DNA of 64,000 nt from Chitinophagaceae bacterium (GTDB lineage Bacteria; Bacteroidota; Bacteroidia; Chitinophagales; Chitinophagaceae): NCBI GenBank assembly GCA_017307735.1, contig JAFKGR010000002.1:372001-436000 (forward strand). Reading direction: 5' to 3'. Both the position numbers and the translations under genes were made by a program. Of the stretch, positions 46,997 to 55,638 are shown one piece after another. Every line of letters starts with the position of its first letter. The first letter of the stretch is position 1. Below the pieces are notes generated by a model. It did no database searches. It was not told the origin of the DNA and saw nothing but the letters and a program-made list of their open reading frames with translations.

Positions 46997-48268
46997 TTAT
47001 AAATTTTTGATAACCGCATCGCCAAAAGCGCTCGTGGAAAGCAATTGGGCGTCCTGCATCAGATTATAAAAATCAACAGTCACTGTTTTTTGCCGGATGG
47101 TTTTTCCAATCGCCGCTTTAATCCTGTCAGCCACATCGCGCCATCCCATATATTCAAACATCATCACTCCGCTCAGGATCAAAGACGAAGGATTCATGCT
47201 GTTGGTATTTGCAAATTTCGGAGCTGTGCCATGTGTGGCTTCAAATACGGCATTTCCTGTTTTGTAATTGATATTGGCTCCCGGTGCGATACCGATTCCT
47301 CCCACCTGTGCGGCAAGGGCATCACTGATATAATCTCCGTTCAGATTGAGTGTTGCAATGATGGAATAATTTTGCGGGGCGAGAAGAGCCTGTTGCAGAA
47401 AATTATCCGCAATCGCATCTTTGATAATCACTTTTCCGCCCACCGCCGCAATACGCATATCTTCATTGGCGACGGCTTCACCTCTCTCTTTCTTTGTCGT
47501 TTCCCATTGGCTCCATGTATAAGTGTGATGTGGAAATTCGCGTTCTGCCAATTCATATCCCCAGATTTTAAAAGCACCTTCGGTAAACTTCATGATGTTT
47601 CCTTTGTGCACCAAAGTCACACTCGGAAGTTTATTATCGATGGCATATTGAATAGCCGCCCTGATCAACCTTTCAGAACCTTCGCGCGAAACGACTTTGA
47701 TCCCAATAGAAGAAGTTTCCGGAAAACGGATTTTTTTTGTTTTAAGTTCATCAGTGAGAAAGTGAAGCAATTTTTTATTTTCTTCAGTTCCGGTCATGTA
47801 TTCAATGCCTGAATAAATATCTTCTGTATTTTCTCTGAAAATCACCATATCCACCTTTTCGGGTTGCCACATCGGCGATGGTACACCTTCAAAATATTTA
47901 ATGGGCCGCTGACAAACATACAAATCCAGTTCCTGGCGCAACAGTACATTCAGGCTGCGGATGCCACCTCCCACCGGAGTTGTCAAAGGGCCTTTGATCG
48001 CAACCAGATAATCTTTAAATATTTGCATGGTCTCGGCTGGCATCCACTCTCCTGTTTTGTGGAAAGCTTCTTCTCCTGCCAAAACTTTTTTCCAAACAAT
48101 TTTTTTTCTGCTTCCAAAAGTTTTTTCAATAGCCGCATCAAATACCCTGACACTTGCCTTCCAGATATCGGGGCCAATTCCGTCACCTTCAATAAATGGA
48201 ATTACCGGAAAATCCGGTACCAGCAGTTGTCCGTTTCCCCCCATGGTTATCTTTCCTTCATTCGCCAT
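46997..48268 (-). CDS. icd: Isocitrate dehydrogenase, E. coli-like family
   Basis: From the ATG at 48268 ([20 protein letters not shown]) the product is 423 residues, close to E. coli Icd. It has [27 protein letters not shown] (the phosphorylated-Ser region), and [14 protein letters not shown]. In the cofactor pocket HGTAPKFAN keeps the Lys of E. coli Lys344, but the positions of Tyr345, Tyr391 and Arg395 read Phe, Val and Asn, so NADP preference is uncertain. The frame is open to 48370, overlapping the GNAT gene, but the internal ATG right after the GNAT stop is preferred. Confidence 0.92.
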   Translation of the reverse strand: MANEGKITMGGNGQLLVPDFPVIPFIEGDGIGPDIWKASVRVFDAAIEKTFGSRKKIVWKKVLAGEEAFHKTGEWMPAETMQIFKDYLVAIKGPLTTPVGGGIRSLNVLLRQELDLYVCQRPIKYFEGVPSPMWQPEKVDMVIFRENTEDIYSGIEYMTGTEENKKLLHFLTDELKTKKIRFPETSSIGIKVVSREGSERLIRAAIQYAIDNKLPSVTLVHKGNIMKFTEGAFKIWGYELAEREFPHHTYTWSQWETTKKERGEAVANEDMRIAAVGGKVIIKDAIADNFLQQALLAPQNYSIIATLNLNGDYISDALAAQVGGIGIAPGANINYKTGNAVFEATHGTAPKFANTNSMNPSSLILSGVMMFEYMGWRDVADRIKAAIGKTIRQKTVTVDFYNLMQDAQLLSTSAFGDAVIKNL

Positions 48269-48269
48269 T

Positions 48270-48755
48270 TTAATATGATTTTGTTTTTTGAAATTCAAGA
48301 GAGCCATTTGTCCAGCCATCATCCAGTTGAACGCCCTCGTATTTTTTGTAGAATTGAATGGCGCTTTCATTCCAGGTCAGTACCTGCCACGACATCCCAT
48401 TCCAATTTTTTTCTTTTGCTTTTTTTATCAATCCGTCAAAAAGCATTTTACCAACACCTTTGCCTCTCCACTTTTCATTTACAATCAAATCTTCTAAATA
48501 CATCTTTGGCCCTTTCCAGGTACTGTAACGGATGTAGTAAAGCGCCATACCGATTAACTTTCCATCAAACTCTGCTACCAATGCCCACCAGACCGGTGAA
48601 TTACCAAAACCGCATTCCTCAAATTGTTTTTCGGAAACGGTAACTTCTTCCGGCGCCTTTTCATACAGTGCCAGTTCACGAATCAATTGCATGATTGCCT
48701 TGACATCGCTTCTGACAGCTTCACGGATAATTATATTGTTCTCTTTTTCTGACAT
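48270..48755 (-). CDS. GNAT-family N-acetyltransferase
   Basis: This 161-residue protein has a GNAT fold with the acetyl-CoA-binding motif [16 protein letters not shown] and the [14 protein letters not shown] segment near the N-terminus. It resembles diamine/thialysine N-acetyltransferases. Substrate is unproven. Its stop lies one base from the icd ATG at 48268, so translation may be coupled. Confidence 0.9.
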   Translation of the reverse strand: MSEKENNIIIREAVRSDVKAIMQLIRELALYEKAPEEVTVSEKQFEECGFGNSPVWWALVAEFDGKLIGMALYYIRYSTWKGPKMYLEDLIVNEKWRGKGVGKMLFDGLIKKAKEKNWNGMSWQVLTWNESAIQFYKKYEGVQLDDGWTNGSLEFQKTKSY

Positions 48756-48767
48756 CTTTTTTCTATT

Positions 48768-49991
48768 TCAACTCAATGCCTGATCCAAATCAGCCATAAT
48801 ATCATTGACATCCTCAATACCCACGCTCATCCTGATCAGTCCATTGGTGATTCCGTACCTGATGCGGTCGGCTTCCGGTACTCCATAGTGCGTCATAGAT
48901 GCAGGATGAGATACCAGCGTATCACATGTACCCAACGAAACAGCGCGTACACACATCTTCAGGCCATCTATAAATTTTTTGCCGGCTTCCAATCCACCTT
49001 TCAATTCAAAACTCATCATTGGTCCGGGATGCTTCATTTGTTTAAGCGCAACTTTGTGATCGGGATGTGTGGTCAAACCGGGATAATTCACTTTGGCAAT
49101 CTGTGGATGGTTATTCAGAAACTCAGCTACTTTTTCTGCATTGCTGCAATGACGTTCCATTCTCACTTCCAGCGTTTTCATACCCTGAACCAGCATGAAG
49201 GCATCGAAAGGACTACTGCTTCCGCCGAGGAGCCTTTTTGTTTTTTCAAAAACCGTACTCATTTTTTCCAAATCTCTGCCCACTATTGCACCACCCACTG
49301 CAGTTCCATGTCCATTTAAAAACTTAGTTGTAGAATGAACTACATAATCCACATTGTATTTAAAAGGATGTTGCAAATAAGGTGTAGCAAACGTGTTATC
49401 ACAGGCTACGGTGATATTGTGCGATTTAGCCAGTTTGGAAAGTTCACCAATATCCACACATTGAATTGTAGGATTGGCGGGAGTTTCAATGTATAGAAGT
49501 TTTATTTGCGGATTTTGTTTCATCTTCTCTTCAGCCAGGTTCAAATCGCGCAGGTCTGCAATAATAACCTCAATGTTCATTTTATTTAAAATCCTGGTAA
49601 GCAATTCCTGAGTGCCGCCATACAGGGAATAATGAGTGAGTACTTTGTCACCTGCATTCAGATTCCCAAACATCAACGTTGAAATAGCAGCCATTCCGCT
49701 TCCGTGAAGAACAGCTTTCAATTGAAGAGGTTCTCCGTTTTCCACAATTCCGAAAGATTCAAGCGCGCCAATTTTCCGTTCAGCTTCATCAAAGTTTGGA
49801 TTTCCCCAACGGCTGTAAATAAATCCATCCTGCTTACCGGAAAATCTTTCCATTCCCTGTTCGGCTGTGTCAAAAACATAGGTGCTGCTGGCATATACCG
49901 GGGTCAGGTGTGCGTGATTGCTTTCTGTATTATGGCCGGCGTGAACGGCAGTGGAACTAAAACCCTTGATTTTAAATGAAGACTTGCTCAT
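48768..49991 (-). CDS. Cys/Met metabolism PLP-dependent enzyme (cystathionine gamma-synthase/lyase-like)
   Basis: From the ATG at 49991 (MSKSSFKIKGFSSTAVHAGH) the product is 407 residues. It has the family motif YSRWGNPNFDEAE, the PLP Lys in VVHSTTKFLNGHG and the ACDNTFATPYLQ segment. Members catalyse gamma-replacement or elimination (cystathionine gamma-synthase, methionine gamma-lyase). Motifs alone do not decide between them. The frame is open upstream to 50027, but the -7 box TACATTTG lies there, so the internal start is right. Confidence 0.9.
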   Translation of the reverse strand: MSKSSFKIKGFSSTAVHAGHNTESNHAHLTPVYASSTYVFDTAEQGMERFSGKQDGFIYSRWGNPNFDEAERKIGALESFGIVENGEPLQLKAVLHGSGMAAISTLMFGNLNAGDKVLTHYSLYGGTQELLTRILNKMNIEVIIADLRDLNLAEEKMKQNPQIKLLYIETPANPTIQCVDIGELSKLAKSHNITVACDNTFATPYLQHPFKYNVDYVVHSTTKFLNGHGTAVGGAIVGRDLEKMSTVFEKTKRLLGGSSSPFDAFMLVQGMKTLEVRMERHCSNAEKVAEFLNNHPQIAKVNYPGLTTHPDHKVALKQMKHPGPMMSFELKGGLEAGKKFIDGLKMCVRAVSLGTCDTLVSHPASMTHYGVPEADRIRYGITNGLIRMSVGIEDVNDIMADLDQALS

Positions 49992-50015
49992 AATTCTTTT
50001 CTGATTATTGCGGCG

Positions 50016-50023
50016 CAAATGTA
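50016..50023 (-). promoter_or_regulatory. -7 box for the Cys/Met PLP gene (TACATTTG)
   Basis: On the minus strand TACATTTG is a classic Bacteroidota -7 box, 25 bp before the ATG at 49991. Confidence 0.55.
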
Positions 50024-50168
50024 CCAATTTGTTTTCAGGCCACAGGAAAGCCCATAGGTCTGACAGAGATTTTTCAAAAGGCGACTTTCAAATGAATCTT
50101 AAGACTCGAATATGGAAATAATAATTCTATTTTCATGCTGCAAAATAAAATCCGGTTTTATCAATTCT

Positions 50169-50176
50169 TATCTTTG
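50169..50176 (+). promoter_or_regulatory. -7 box for the DinB gene (TATCTTTG)
   Basis: TATCTTTG fits TAnnTTTG and lies 40 bp before the DinB ATG at 50217. Confidence 0.5.
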
Positions 50177-50216
50177 TGTACCTAAAAAGTTTTGTTTTAA
50201 AACCTGACAAATTGAA

Positions 50217-50720
50217 ATGAAACAAGTACTTCTCTCTCTTGCACTTTATCGCCAGTGGGCATATAAGGTTCTTTTGAAAAAACTGAATACAGTTTCTCCT
50301 GAAATTTTAAACAAAGACATGGAAACAAGTTTCGGCACCATCAATAAAACTCTATTTCATCTTCTCAAGGCAGATTACATCTGGTGGCAGCGGATCCAGC
50401 TCAAAGAAACTTTTGACAAACCTGCTGAAGAGCTTCAGACAAATATCGGGGGTTTATCAAAAGAAATTTTAAGCATGTCGGCCAATTGGGTGGATTTAAT
50501 CAGGGAATCGAGTGACATGAAACTGGAACATGTATTTGAATACCGGAATACAAAAAGGGAGGCATTTAAACAACCGTTGTATGAAGCGCTGATCCAGGTA
50601 TTCAATCATCAGACTTATCACCAGGGACAAATTATATCCATGTTGCGCCAGCAAAAGGTTGATAAGATTCCACCTACAGATTTTATAGTTTTTACAAGAA
50701 CGAAAGGAAAGATCAATTAA
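50217..50720 (+). CDS. DinB-family protein
   Basis: This 167-residue four-helix-bundle protein has the DinB pattern: a helix with YRQWAYKVLLKKL, HLLKADYIWWQRIQL (metal-binding His region) and VFNHQTYHQGQIISMLRQQKV with two metal-ligand histidines. The superfamily includes metal-dependent thiol S-transferases such as bacillithiol and mycothiol transferases. The specific reaction is unknown. Confidence 0.88.
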   Translation: MKQVLLSLALYRQWAYKVLLKKLNTVSPEILNKDMETSFGTINKTLFHLLKADYIWWQRIQLKETFDKPAEELQTNIGGLSKEILSMSANWVDLIRESSDMKLEHVFEYRNTKREAFKQPLYEALIQVFNHQTYHQGQIISMLRQQKVDKIPPTDFIVFTRTKGKIN

Positions 50721-50722
50721 AC

Positions 50723-51433
50723 TCAGCCTGAGATTTTATTTTCACTAACTGAAACCTGCTTTAATTTTTCAACTGTATCAATATTGGCAAGTACGGTGAT
50801 ACCACCTTTTACCAGTTGATTTAATCTAACATTCAGCGGCGTGCCGACCGGCAACAACACGTCCACCCTGCTGCCGAATTTAATAAATCCCATTTCTTTA
50901 CCCTGCTCAACACGCATACCTATTTTTGCATAATTCACGATTCTCTTGGCCATTGCACCTGCAATCTGCCTTACCAGAATCTGAATATGATTGTTTTTAA
51001 TAACAATCGAATGCCTTTCGTTTTCTTCAGATGATTTCGGATGCCAGGCGACAAGATATTTTCCTTTGTGGTATTTGTTGTACGTCACCACGCCCGACAT
51101 TGGATAACGATTGATATGGACATTGGTCGGGCTCATAAAAATTGAAATCTGAATTCTTTTATCGTCGAAATATTCGGCATGTTCAATTTCTTCAATGACA
51201 ACAATCTTTCCATCGGCCGGACTGATAATCTGATGATGTAAGGCGGTGCAGGTGCGTTTTGGGGAACGGAAAAACATGATAACAAATATTAACAGAATAA
51301 GTGTTATCCCGAATATTATCCAGGATACAACAGGCAGGGATGCACTGAAAAAATAAAAGAAGACAATATTAATAATTCCAAATGCAATTGCCGAGAGTGC
51401 AATCGTTTTATACCCTTCTTTATGTATGTTCAT
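50723..51433 (-). CDS. psd: Phosphatidylserine decarboxylase-family proenzyme
   Basis: This 236-residue protein has two N-terminal transmembrane segments (about 10-50) and the Psd-related fold. RTCTALHHQIISPADGKIVV and VHINRYPMSGVV are family motifs, and KFGSRVDVLLP carries the Gly-Ser self-cleavage site that gives the pyruvoyl group. It makes phosphatidylethanolamine from phosphatidylserine. It is the short, archaeal-like group. It converges with the DinB gene with two bases between stops. Confidence 0.9.
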   Translation of the reverse strand: MNIHKEGYKTIALSAIAFGIINIVFFYFFSASLPVVSWIIFGITLILLIFVIMFFRSPKRTCTALHHQIISPADGKIVVIEEIEHAEYFDDKRIQISIFMSPTNVHINRYPMSGVVTYNKYHKGKYLVAWHPKSSEENERHSIVIKNNHIQILVRQIAGAMAKRIVNYAKIGMRVEQGKEMGFIKFGSRVDVLLPVGTPLNVRLNQLVKGGITVLANIDTVEKLKQVSVSENKISG

Positions 51434-51582
51434 TCAACGTTCGATTGGCAACAAAGATAGGCTGCTTTACTGAGGAATGGAATTTCCGTGGATTTCACCT
51501 GATAAAACCTTTTCAATCAAAAGGCATTGAGCAAATTCCGGATCATTTTCCTACGAAAGAGGTTGGCTTTTTTTAAGTTTTA

Positions 51583-53601
51583 TTACCAGATTTTTACTCT
51601 GAGGCTATCTGTTACGAACATTCCGTCTCCGGGTTTTAGGTGGTATGTTTTGTAAAATTCATTTACATCGCTGAATGGACCATTTACCCTGTATTTTGCA
51701 GGTGAATGCACATCAGTCATCAACTGGTGCCGGAGCGCTTCCGGCCTTGATTTGTACATCCAGCTCAAAGCATATCCCATAAAAAACCGTTCCATCGGCG
51801 TAAATCCGTTGATGATTTTATTTTCTTTATATGCATTGGATTTTTTGAATGCATCAATTCCGATTTCTATGCCACCGAGGTCGGCAATATTTTCTCCCTG
51901 GGTAGCAGAGCCATTGATATGATATCCGGGTAATGGTTCATAGCTGTTGAATTGTTTTACAATCATGGCAGCCCGTTGTGCAAAGGCAGCGGAATCCTGT
52001 GTTGACCACCAGTTATGAAGGTTTCCCTTTGCATCATAAAGCCTTCCCTGGTCATCGAATCCATGGGTAATTTCATGTCCTATATAACTGGCGCCTGCAT
52101 AGCCATACATGACGGCATCATCCAGGTCGTGATCTTTAAATCCCGGGACAATGAATGCAGCGGCCGGAAATACAATTTCATTATTGGACGGATCGTAATA
52201 GGCATTGTAAGTCTGCGGAAACATAAACCATTCCTCCCGGTCCACCGGCTTACTCAATTTCGAAATCTCGTAGTTGGTCCACCATCGGTTGGCATTGATC
52301 ATATTCAGCAAATAATTTTCATTGGTTATTTCCATTGCTGAAAAGTCTTTCCATTTGTCAGGATAACCGATTTTCCTTCGGATGGCTTCAAGTTTTACAA
52401 TAGCCTTTTGTTTAGTACTGTCACTCATCCAGGTCAGTTTTTGAATACGTTCTTTAAATGCATCTCTTATTTCGTTGGCCATTTGTTCGTATCGTTTTTT
52501 TGAAGCAGCATCGAAATATTTTCTGACATACAATTGTCCGAGCAGCTCTCCCATTGCTTTTTGTTCGCTTGCAATAACGCGTTTCCACCTCGGTTTTCTC
52601 GCTTTGGCTCCGCTCAGGGATTTGAAAAATGAAAAGAATTCCCTGCCAAACTTTTCGGGAAGCTGATCTGAAAAATCATTGACCAGGTGGTATGTAAGAT
52701 AGTCTTTCAATGTCTGGATTGAAGTACTCGTCAGAGATGCATCCAATGATTTAAAAAATTCAGGCTGGCCAACGATTACAGAATCAATATTTTTTATTCC
52801 GATTGCCGTAAACAATGGCTGCCACCGGATTTGCGTTGAAAGTTTTTGTAATTCAACCAGGTTCATTTTATTGTAATTCTTATTAGGATCCCTCATATCT
52901 GCAAGTTCCCTGCTAAACATGGCAAGCCTTGTTTCGAATGTAAAAATTGAATTGGCTTCAGCCCTTGTTTTGGTTGAATCATATCCCAGTAATTTTAAAA
53001 TATTTGCAATATGAACCGCATAGGAAATCCTGACATTTACTGTTGCGGAATCTTTATTGAAATAATAATCCCGGTCAGGCAACCCTAATCCGCCCTGTGA
53101 TAACCTGAATGCATATTTATCGCTTTGTTTATCGTCTTGTGCAACATTCATATCCATCAAAACAGGTATTCCGATCACATAAAGCCTGCCCACCATCTCC
53201 ATAAATTGGGGTATGGTCTGAATATTATTAATTGATTCCAGATAGGGTTGAATGTATTTCAGGCCGGTTTTTTCTATATGTGAAGAATCCATTCCTGCCA
53301 TCCAGAAATCACCGATTTTTTTCTGAATCGAATCCCCGCCGTGCTCCGCGGCTTCCTCATTGATGGTTTTTAATCTCTCATTATTTTCTTCGTTGACAAT
53401 GTTTCCGATTCCCCATGAACTTTCATCTGCGGGAATGGGTGTTTTCTTAACCCAGCCTCCATTTGCATAATCAAAGAAATCATTTGCCGGAGATATCGAT
53501 GTATCCATATTTACCGAGAAAACATCTGTGGGTGATTTTGAAATAAACTGGCATGATGCGGCAAAAGCGCCGATCAGAAAAAGAGCAATTAATCTTTTCA
53601 T
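51583..53601 (-). CDS. pepO: M13-family metallopeptidase lipoprotein (neprilysin/PepO-like)
   Basis: This 672-residue protein has a lipoprotein signal (GAFAASCQF) and the M13 zinc motif HEITHGFDDQG with ligands His509 and His513 and catalytic Glu510. A downstream ENIADLGG supplies the third ligand Glu. The large N-terminal alpha domain limits substrates to oligopeptides. It probably sits in the outer membrane facing the periplasm. PepO is given as the family, not proven identity. Confidence 0.93.
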   Translation of the reverse strand: MKRLIALFLIGAFAASCQFISKSPTDVFSVNMDTSISPANDFFDYANGGWVKKTPIPADESSWGIGNIVNEENNERLKTINEEAAEHGGDSIQKKIGDFWMAGMDSSHIEKTGLKYIQPYLESINNIQTIPQFMEMVGRLYVIGIPVLMDMNVAQDDKQSDKYAFRLSQGGLGLPDRDYYFNKDSATVNVRISYAVHIANILKLLGYDSTKTRAEANSIFTFETRLAMFSRELADMRDPNKNYNKMNLVELQKLSTQIRWQPLFTAIGIKNIDSVIVGQPEFFKSLDASLTSTSIQTLKDYLTYHLVNDFSDQLPEKFGREFFSFFKSLSGAKARKPRWKRVIASEQKAMGELLGQLYVRKYFDAASKKRYEQMANEIRDAFKERIQKLTWMSDSTKQKAIVKLEAIRRKIGYPDKWKDFSAMEITNENYLLNMINANRWWTNYEISKLSKPVDREEWFMFPQTYNAYYDPSNNEIVFPAAAFIVPGFKDHDLDDAVMYGYAGASYIGHEITHGFDDQGRLYDAKGNLHNWWSTQDSAAFAQRAAMIVKQFNSYEPLPGYHINGSATQGENIADLGGIEIGIDAFKKSNAYKENKIINGFTPMERFFMGYALSWMYKSRPEALRHQLMTDVHSPAKYRVNGPFSDVNEFYKTYHLKPGDGMFVTDSLRVKIW

Positions 53602-53850
53602 GGTAGTATAAATGAGGAGTAATTAGTGATTAAAGATACTATCCTCAAAGAAACAAAACAGCGTTTGGCACAATTACTTTCAGAAGAATTTTTCTGAAAA
53701 AGATATGATAAATATGTAATACCTATCCCTTTTTAATACTTGGTTGACGAAGAATCAATATTTCCGGGAAAGGGATAAACAAATGAAATCAGATCCGCGC
53801 GGTTTAAAAAATAAATCATTTAAAATTTAATTTTTCAATTTTCACCGGAA

Positions 53851-53875
53851 TAAAAAAACCGGCTTAGTAGCCGGG
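53851..53875 (-). terminator. Minus-strand terminator after the thioredoxin-like gene
   Basis: CCGGCT and AGCCGG pair over 6 bp around TAGT (53859-53874); on the minus strand a run of seven T follows. It lies 35 bp past the thioredoxin stop. The gap 53602-53908 otherwise shows no gene. Confidence 0.75.
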
Positions 53876-53908
53876 CAATATTTGTTTTATAAACAAGAAT
53901 TATTCAAA

Positions 53909-54412
53909 TCATAATTTCAAAGCATCTGATACTTCATTAATCGGAACAGCACCTTCAAAGAATTTTTTAAAATTACCTTTCTTATCGTAAACATAAAATG
54001 AAGGGAAATTTCTTACTCTGAAAAATTGTGGAAAGAAGAATGATGCATCTCTTGCAACGGTGATATTGCGATAGCGATAGAGTTTGTAGTCTTTATAAAA
54101 TTGCAGCATTTCGTTATAAGGAAGATAAGTAACCATAAGGATCTGGGCATTTTTAAACTTATCAATATTCTTGATGATTTCTGAAGTTTCGTGCTGGCAG
54201 TGGCTGCATTCAGGACTGAAGACCATGAATATGGTAGGCTTATTTCTTTGGAGATTTGTCCTGTGAAAAACAGTGCTGTCAGGAGCTTTGTAAACTGTGA
54301 AAGTCGGAATCGTCGGGAATCTGAGGTAAACCGGTTTATCTTCCTTGGTGCCTTGTGCCGAAACAGAAAGAAACAAACTGCAGGAAATAAATAACATCAA
54401 AACCTTCTTCAT
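53909..54412 (-). CDS. Secreted thioredoxin-like protein with CSHC motif
   Basis: This 167-residue protein has a signal peptide (ending near VSAQ) and a thioredoxin fold with FSPECSHCQHETSE as the CxxC site. PSFYVYDKKG carries the cis-Pro. CSHC differs from classic CGPC or CPPC, so redox potential may be shifted. It is a TlpA/redoxin-type periplasmic protein with unknown partner. Confidence 0.85.
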   Translation of the reverse strand: MKKVLMLFISCSLFLSVSAQGTKEDKPVYLRFPTIPTFTVYKAPDSTVFHRTNLQRNKPTIFMVFSPECSHCQHETSEIIKNIDKFKNAQILMVTYLPYNEMLQFYKDYKLYRYRNITVARDASFFFPQFFRVRNFPSFYVYDKKGNFKKFFEGAVPINEVSDALKL

Positions 54413-54637
54413 GAGTTCAAAATTTATTCTGCTAAACTAAATCAATATCAATAATTGTAAAATTACCTATTGAAACATTAACATTGTAGTTTGACCGGAA
54501 AATGATGGCATTGAAGCAAAGCACATGAATTTAGGTTATACATAACCGATAGACTTCAAACCTTCAAAGGATTTCACTTTTCCTCTGTTATATTCTTCGC
54601 CGGATACATTGAATATATAATTTAATAAGGACAGAGG

Positions 54638-55123
54638 TCATTGCATATCCTCAGCTCCGAATACCATAGGTAAAAGGCTGGCTGCATTTTCCAGAACGAA
54701 TATTTTTCCTTCCTGCCCGCCCATTATTATACGGATGGGTTGTTTGGTCCGCGATTGAAATTCATAGATGGATTGCCTGCAAATTCCACAGGGGCTGATG
54801 GGTTTATCGCTGTTTCCGTTGATGTTGTCGTAGCTGATGGCCATGGATTCAATGGCCATTCCCGGAAATAAACTCGATGCGGTGGAGAGCAAAACTCTTT
54901 CGGCGCATATTCCCGCCGGAAAAGATGCATTTTCCTGATTGGTACCTTTCACCAATTCACCATTGGTAAGCAGCGCTGCCGCTCCCACTCTGAATTGTGA
55001 ATAGGGTGCATAAGCATTTTTTGTTTCGCTCCTGGCCGCTCTTAAAAGCCTGGCATCCCTTTCCTCCAGATCTTCTATGAATTCATAAACTTCCATTTCC
55101 AGGCTGATGGTTTCTTTGTTCAT
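54638..55123 (-). CDS. cdd: Cytidine deaminase
   Basis: This 161-residue zinc enzyme has CAERVLL with the catalytic Glu and the first zinc ligand, and PCGICRQ with two further Cys ligands, as in tetrameric cytidine deaminases. AYAPYSQFRVGAAAL is the family start. It deaminates cytidine and deoxycytidine to uridines in pyrimidine salvage. It stands alone, divergent from blaI. Confidence 0.95.
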   Translation of the reverse strand: MNKETISLEMEVYEFIEDLEERDARLLRAARSETKNAYAPYSQFRVGAAALLTNGELVKGTNQENASFPAGICAERVLLSTASSLFPGMAIESMAISYDNINGNSDKPISPCGICRQSIYEFQSRTKQPIRIIMGGQEGKIFVLENAASLLPMVFGAEDMQ

Positions 55124-55218
55124 TCGTATTTCTTTAATAGACTGAAAGTACTACAATACAGGGATTTACGTGCAAAATTTTCTTTTTAAAGAATTTGTAA
55201 ATTTTTAATTATACCAAT

Positions 55219-55256
55219 TACGAAAAATGCTGTAATTTGCTACGAAACAAATCGTA
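55219..55256 (+). promoter_or_regulatory. Dyad upstream of blaI, possible BlaI operator
   Basis: TACGA-AACAAA-TCGTA (55241-55256) is a 5-bp dyad ending 3 nt before the blaI ATG. Another TACGA occurs at 55219, 22 bp earlier, about two helical turns. BlaI repressors bind dyads and repress their own operon. Binding here is inferred. Confidence 0.5.
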
Positions 55257-55259
55257 AAA

Positions 55260-55634
55260 ATGTCAAATTATCTGAAGCCCACCGAAAGTGAACTGGAGAT
55301 ATTGCAAATCCTCTGGGATAAAAAAGAAGCTACCGTACGCGAAGTACATGAATTATTATCTGAAACAAAAAATGCCGGATATACAACAACTCTGAAACTG
55401 ATGCAGATTATGCATGAAAAGGGTTTAGTAACAAGAGATGAAAGTTCCAAATCTCATATTTACAAACCCGCAATCAGTCGTAAGAAAACGCAGAAACAAT
55501 TCCTTGATAAAATGATTAAAGGACTGTTCAGCGGTTCTTCAACAGAACTCGTTATGCAGGCGCTCGGCCAAAGGAAATCTTCTCAGAAAGAACTGGATGA
55601 AATCCAGAAATATCTTGACGAATTAAAAAAATAA
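55260..55634 (+). CDS. BlaI/MecI-family transcriptional repressor
   Basis: This 124-residue protein has a winged-helix domain (LKPTESELEILQILWDKKEA, YTTTLKLMQIMHEKGL) and a C-terminal dimerisation helix with the region (KKTQKQFLDKMIKGL) that partner M56 proteases cleave in the Bla/Mec systems. It would repress itself and the M56 gene 4 bp downstream until the protease is triggered. Confidence 0.95.
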   Translation: MSNYLKPTESELEILQILWDKKEATVREVHELLSETKNAGYTTTLKLMQIMHEKGLVTRDESSKSHIYKPAISRKKTQKQFLDKMIKGLFSGSSTELVMQALGQRKSSQKELDEIQKYLDELKK

Positions 55635-55638
55635 TTCG

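Noticed and set aside
47045..48643. Long plus-strand frames of 255 and 259 residues opposite icd and the GNAT gene
   Set aside because: They are antisense to well-recognised enzymes, rich in Cys, His and Phe, and show no domain.
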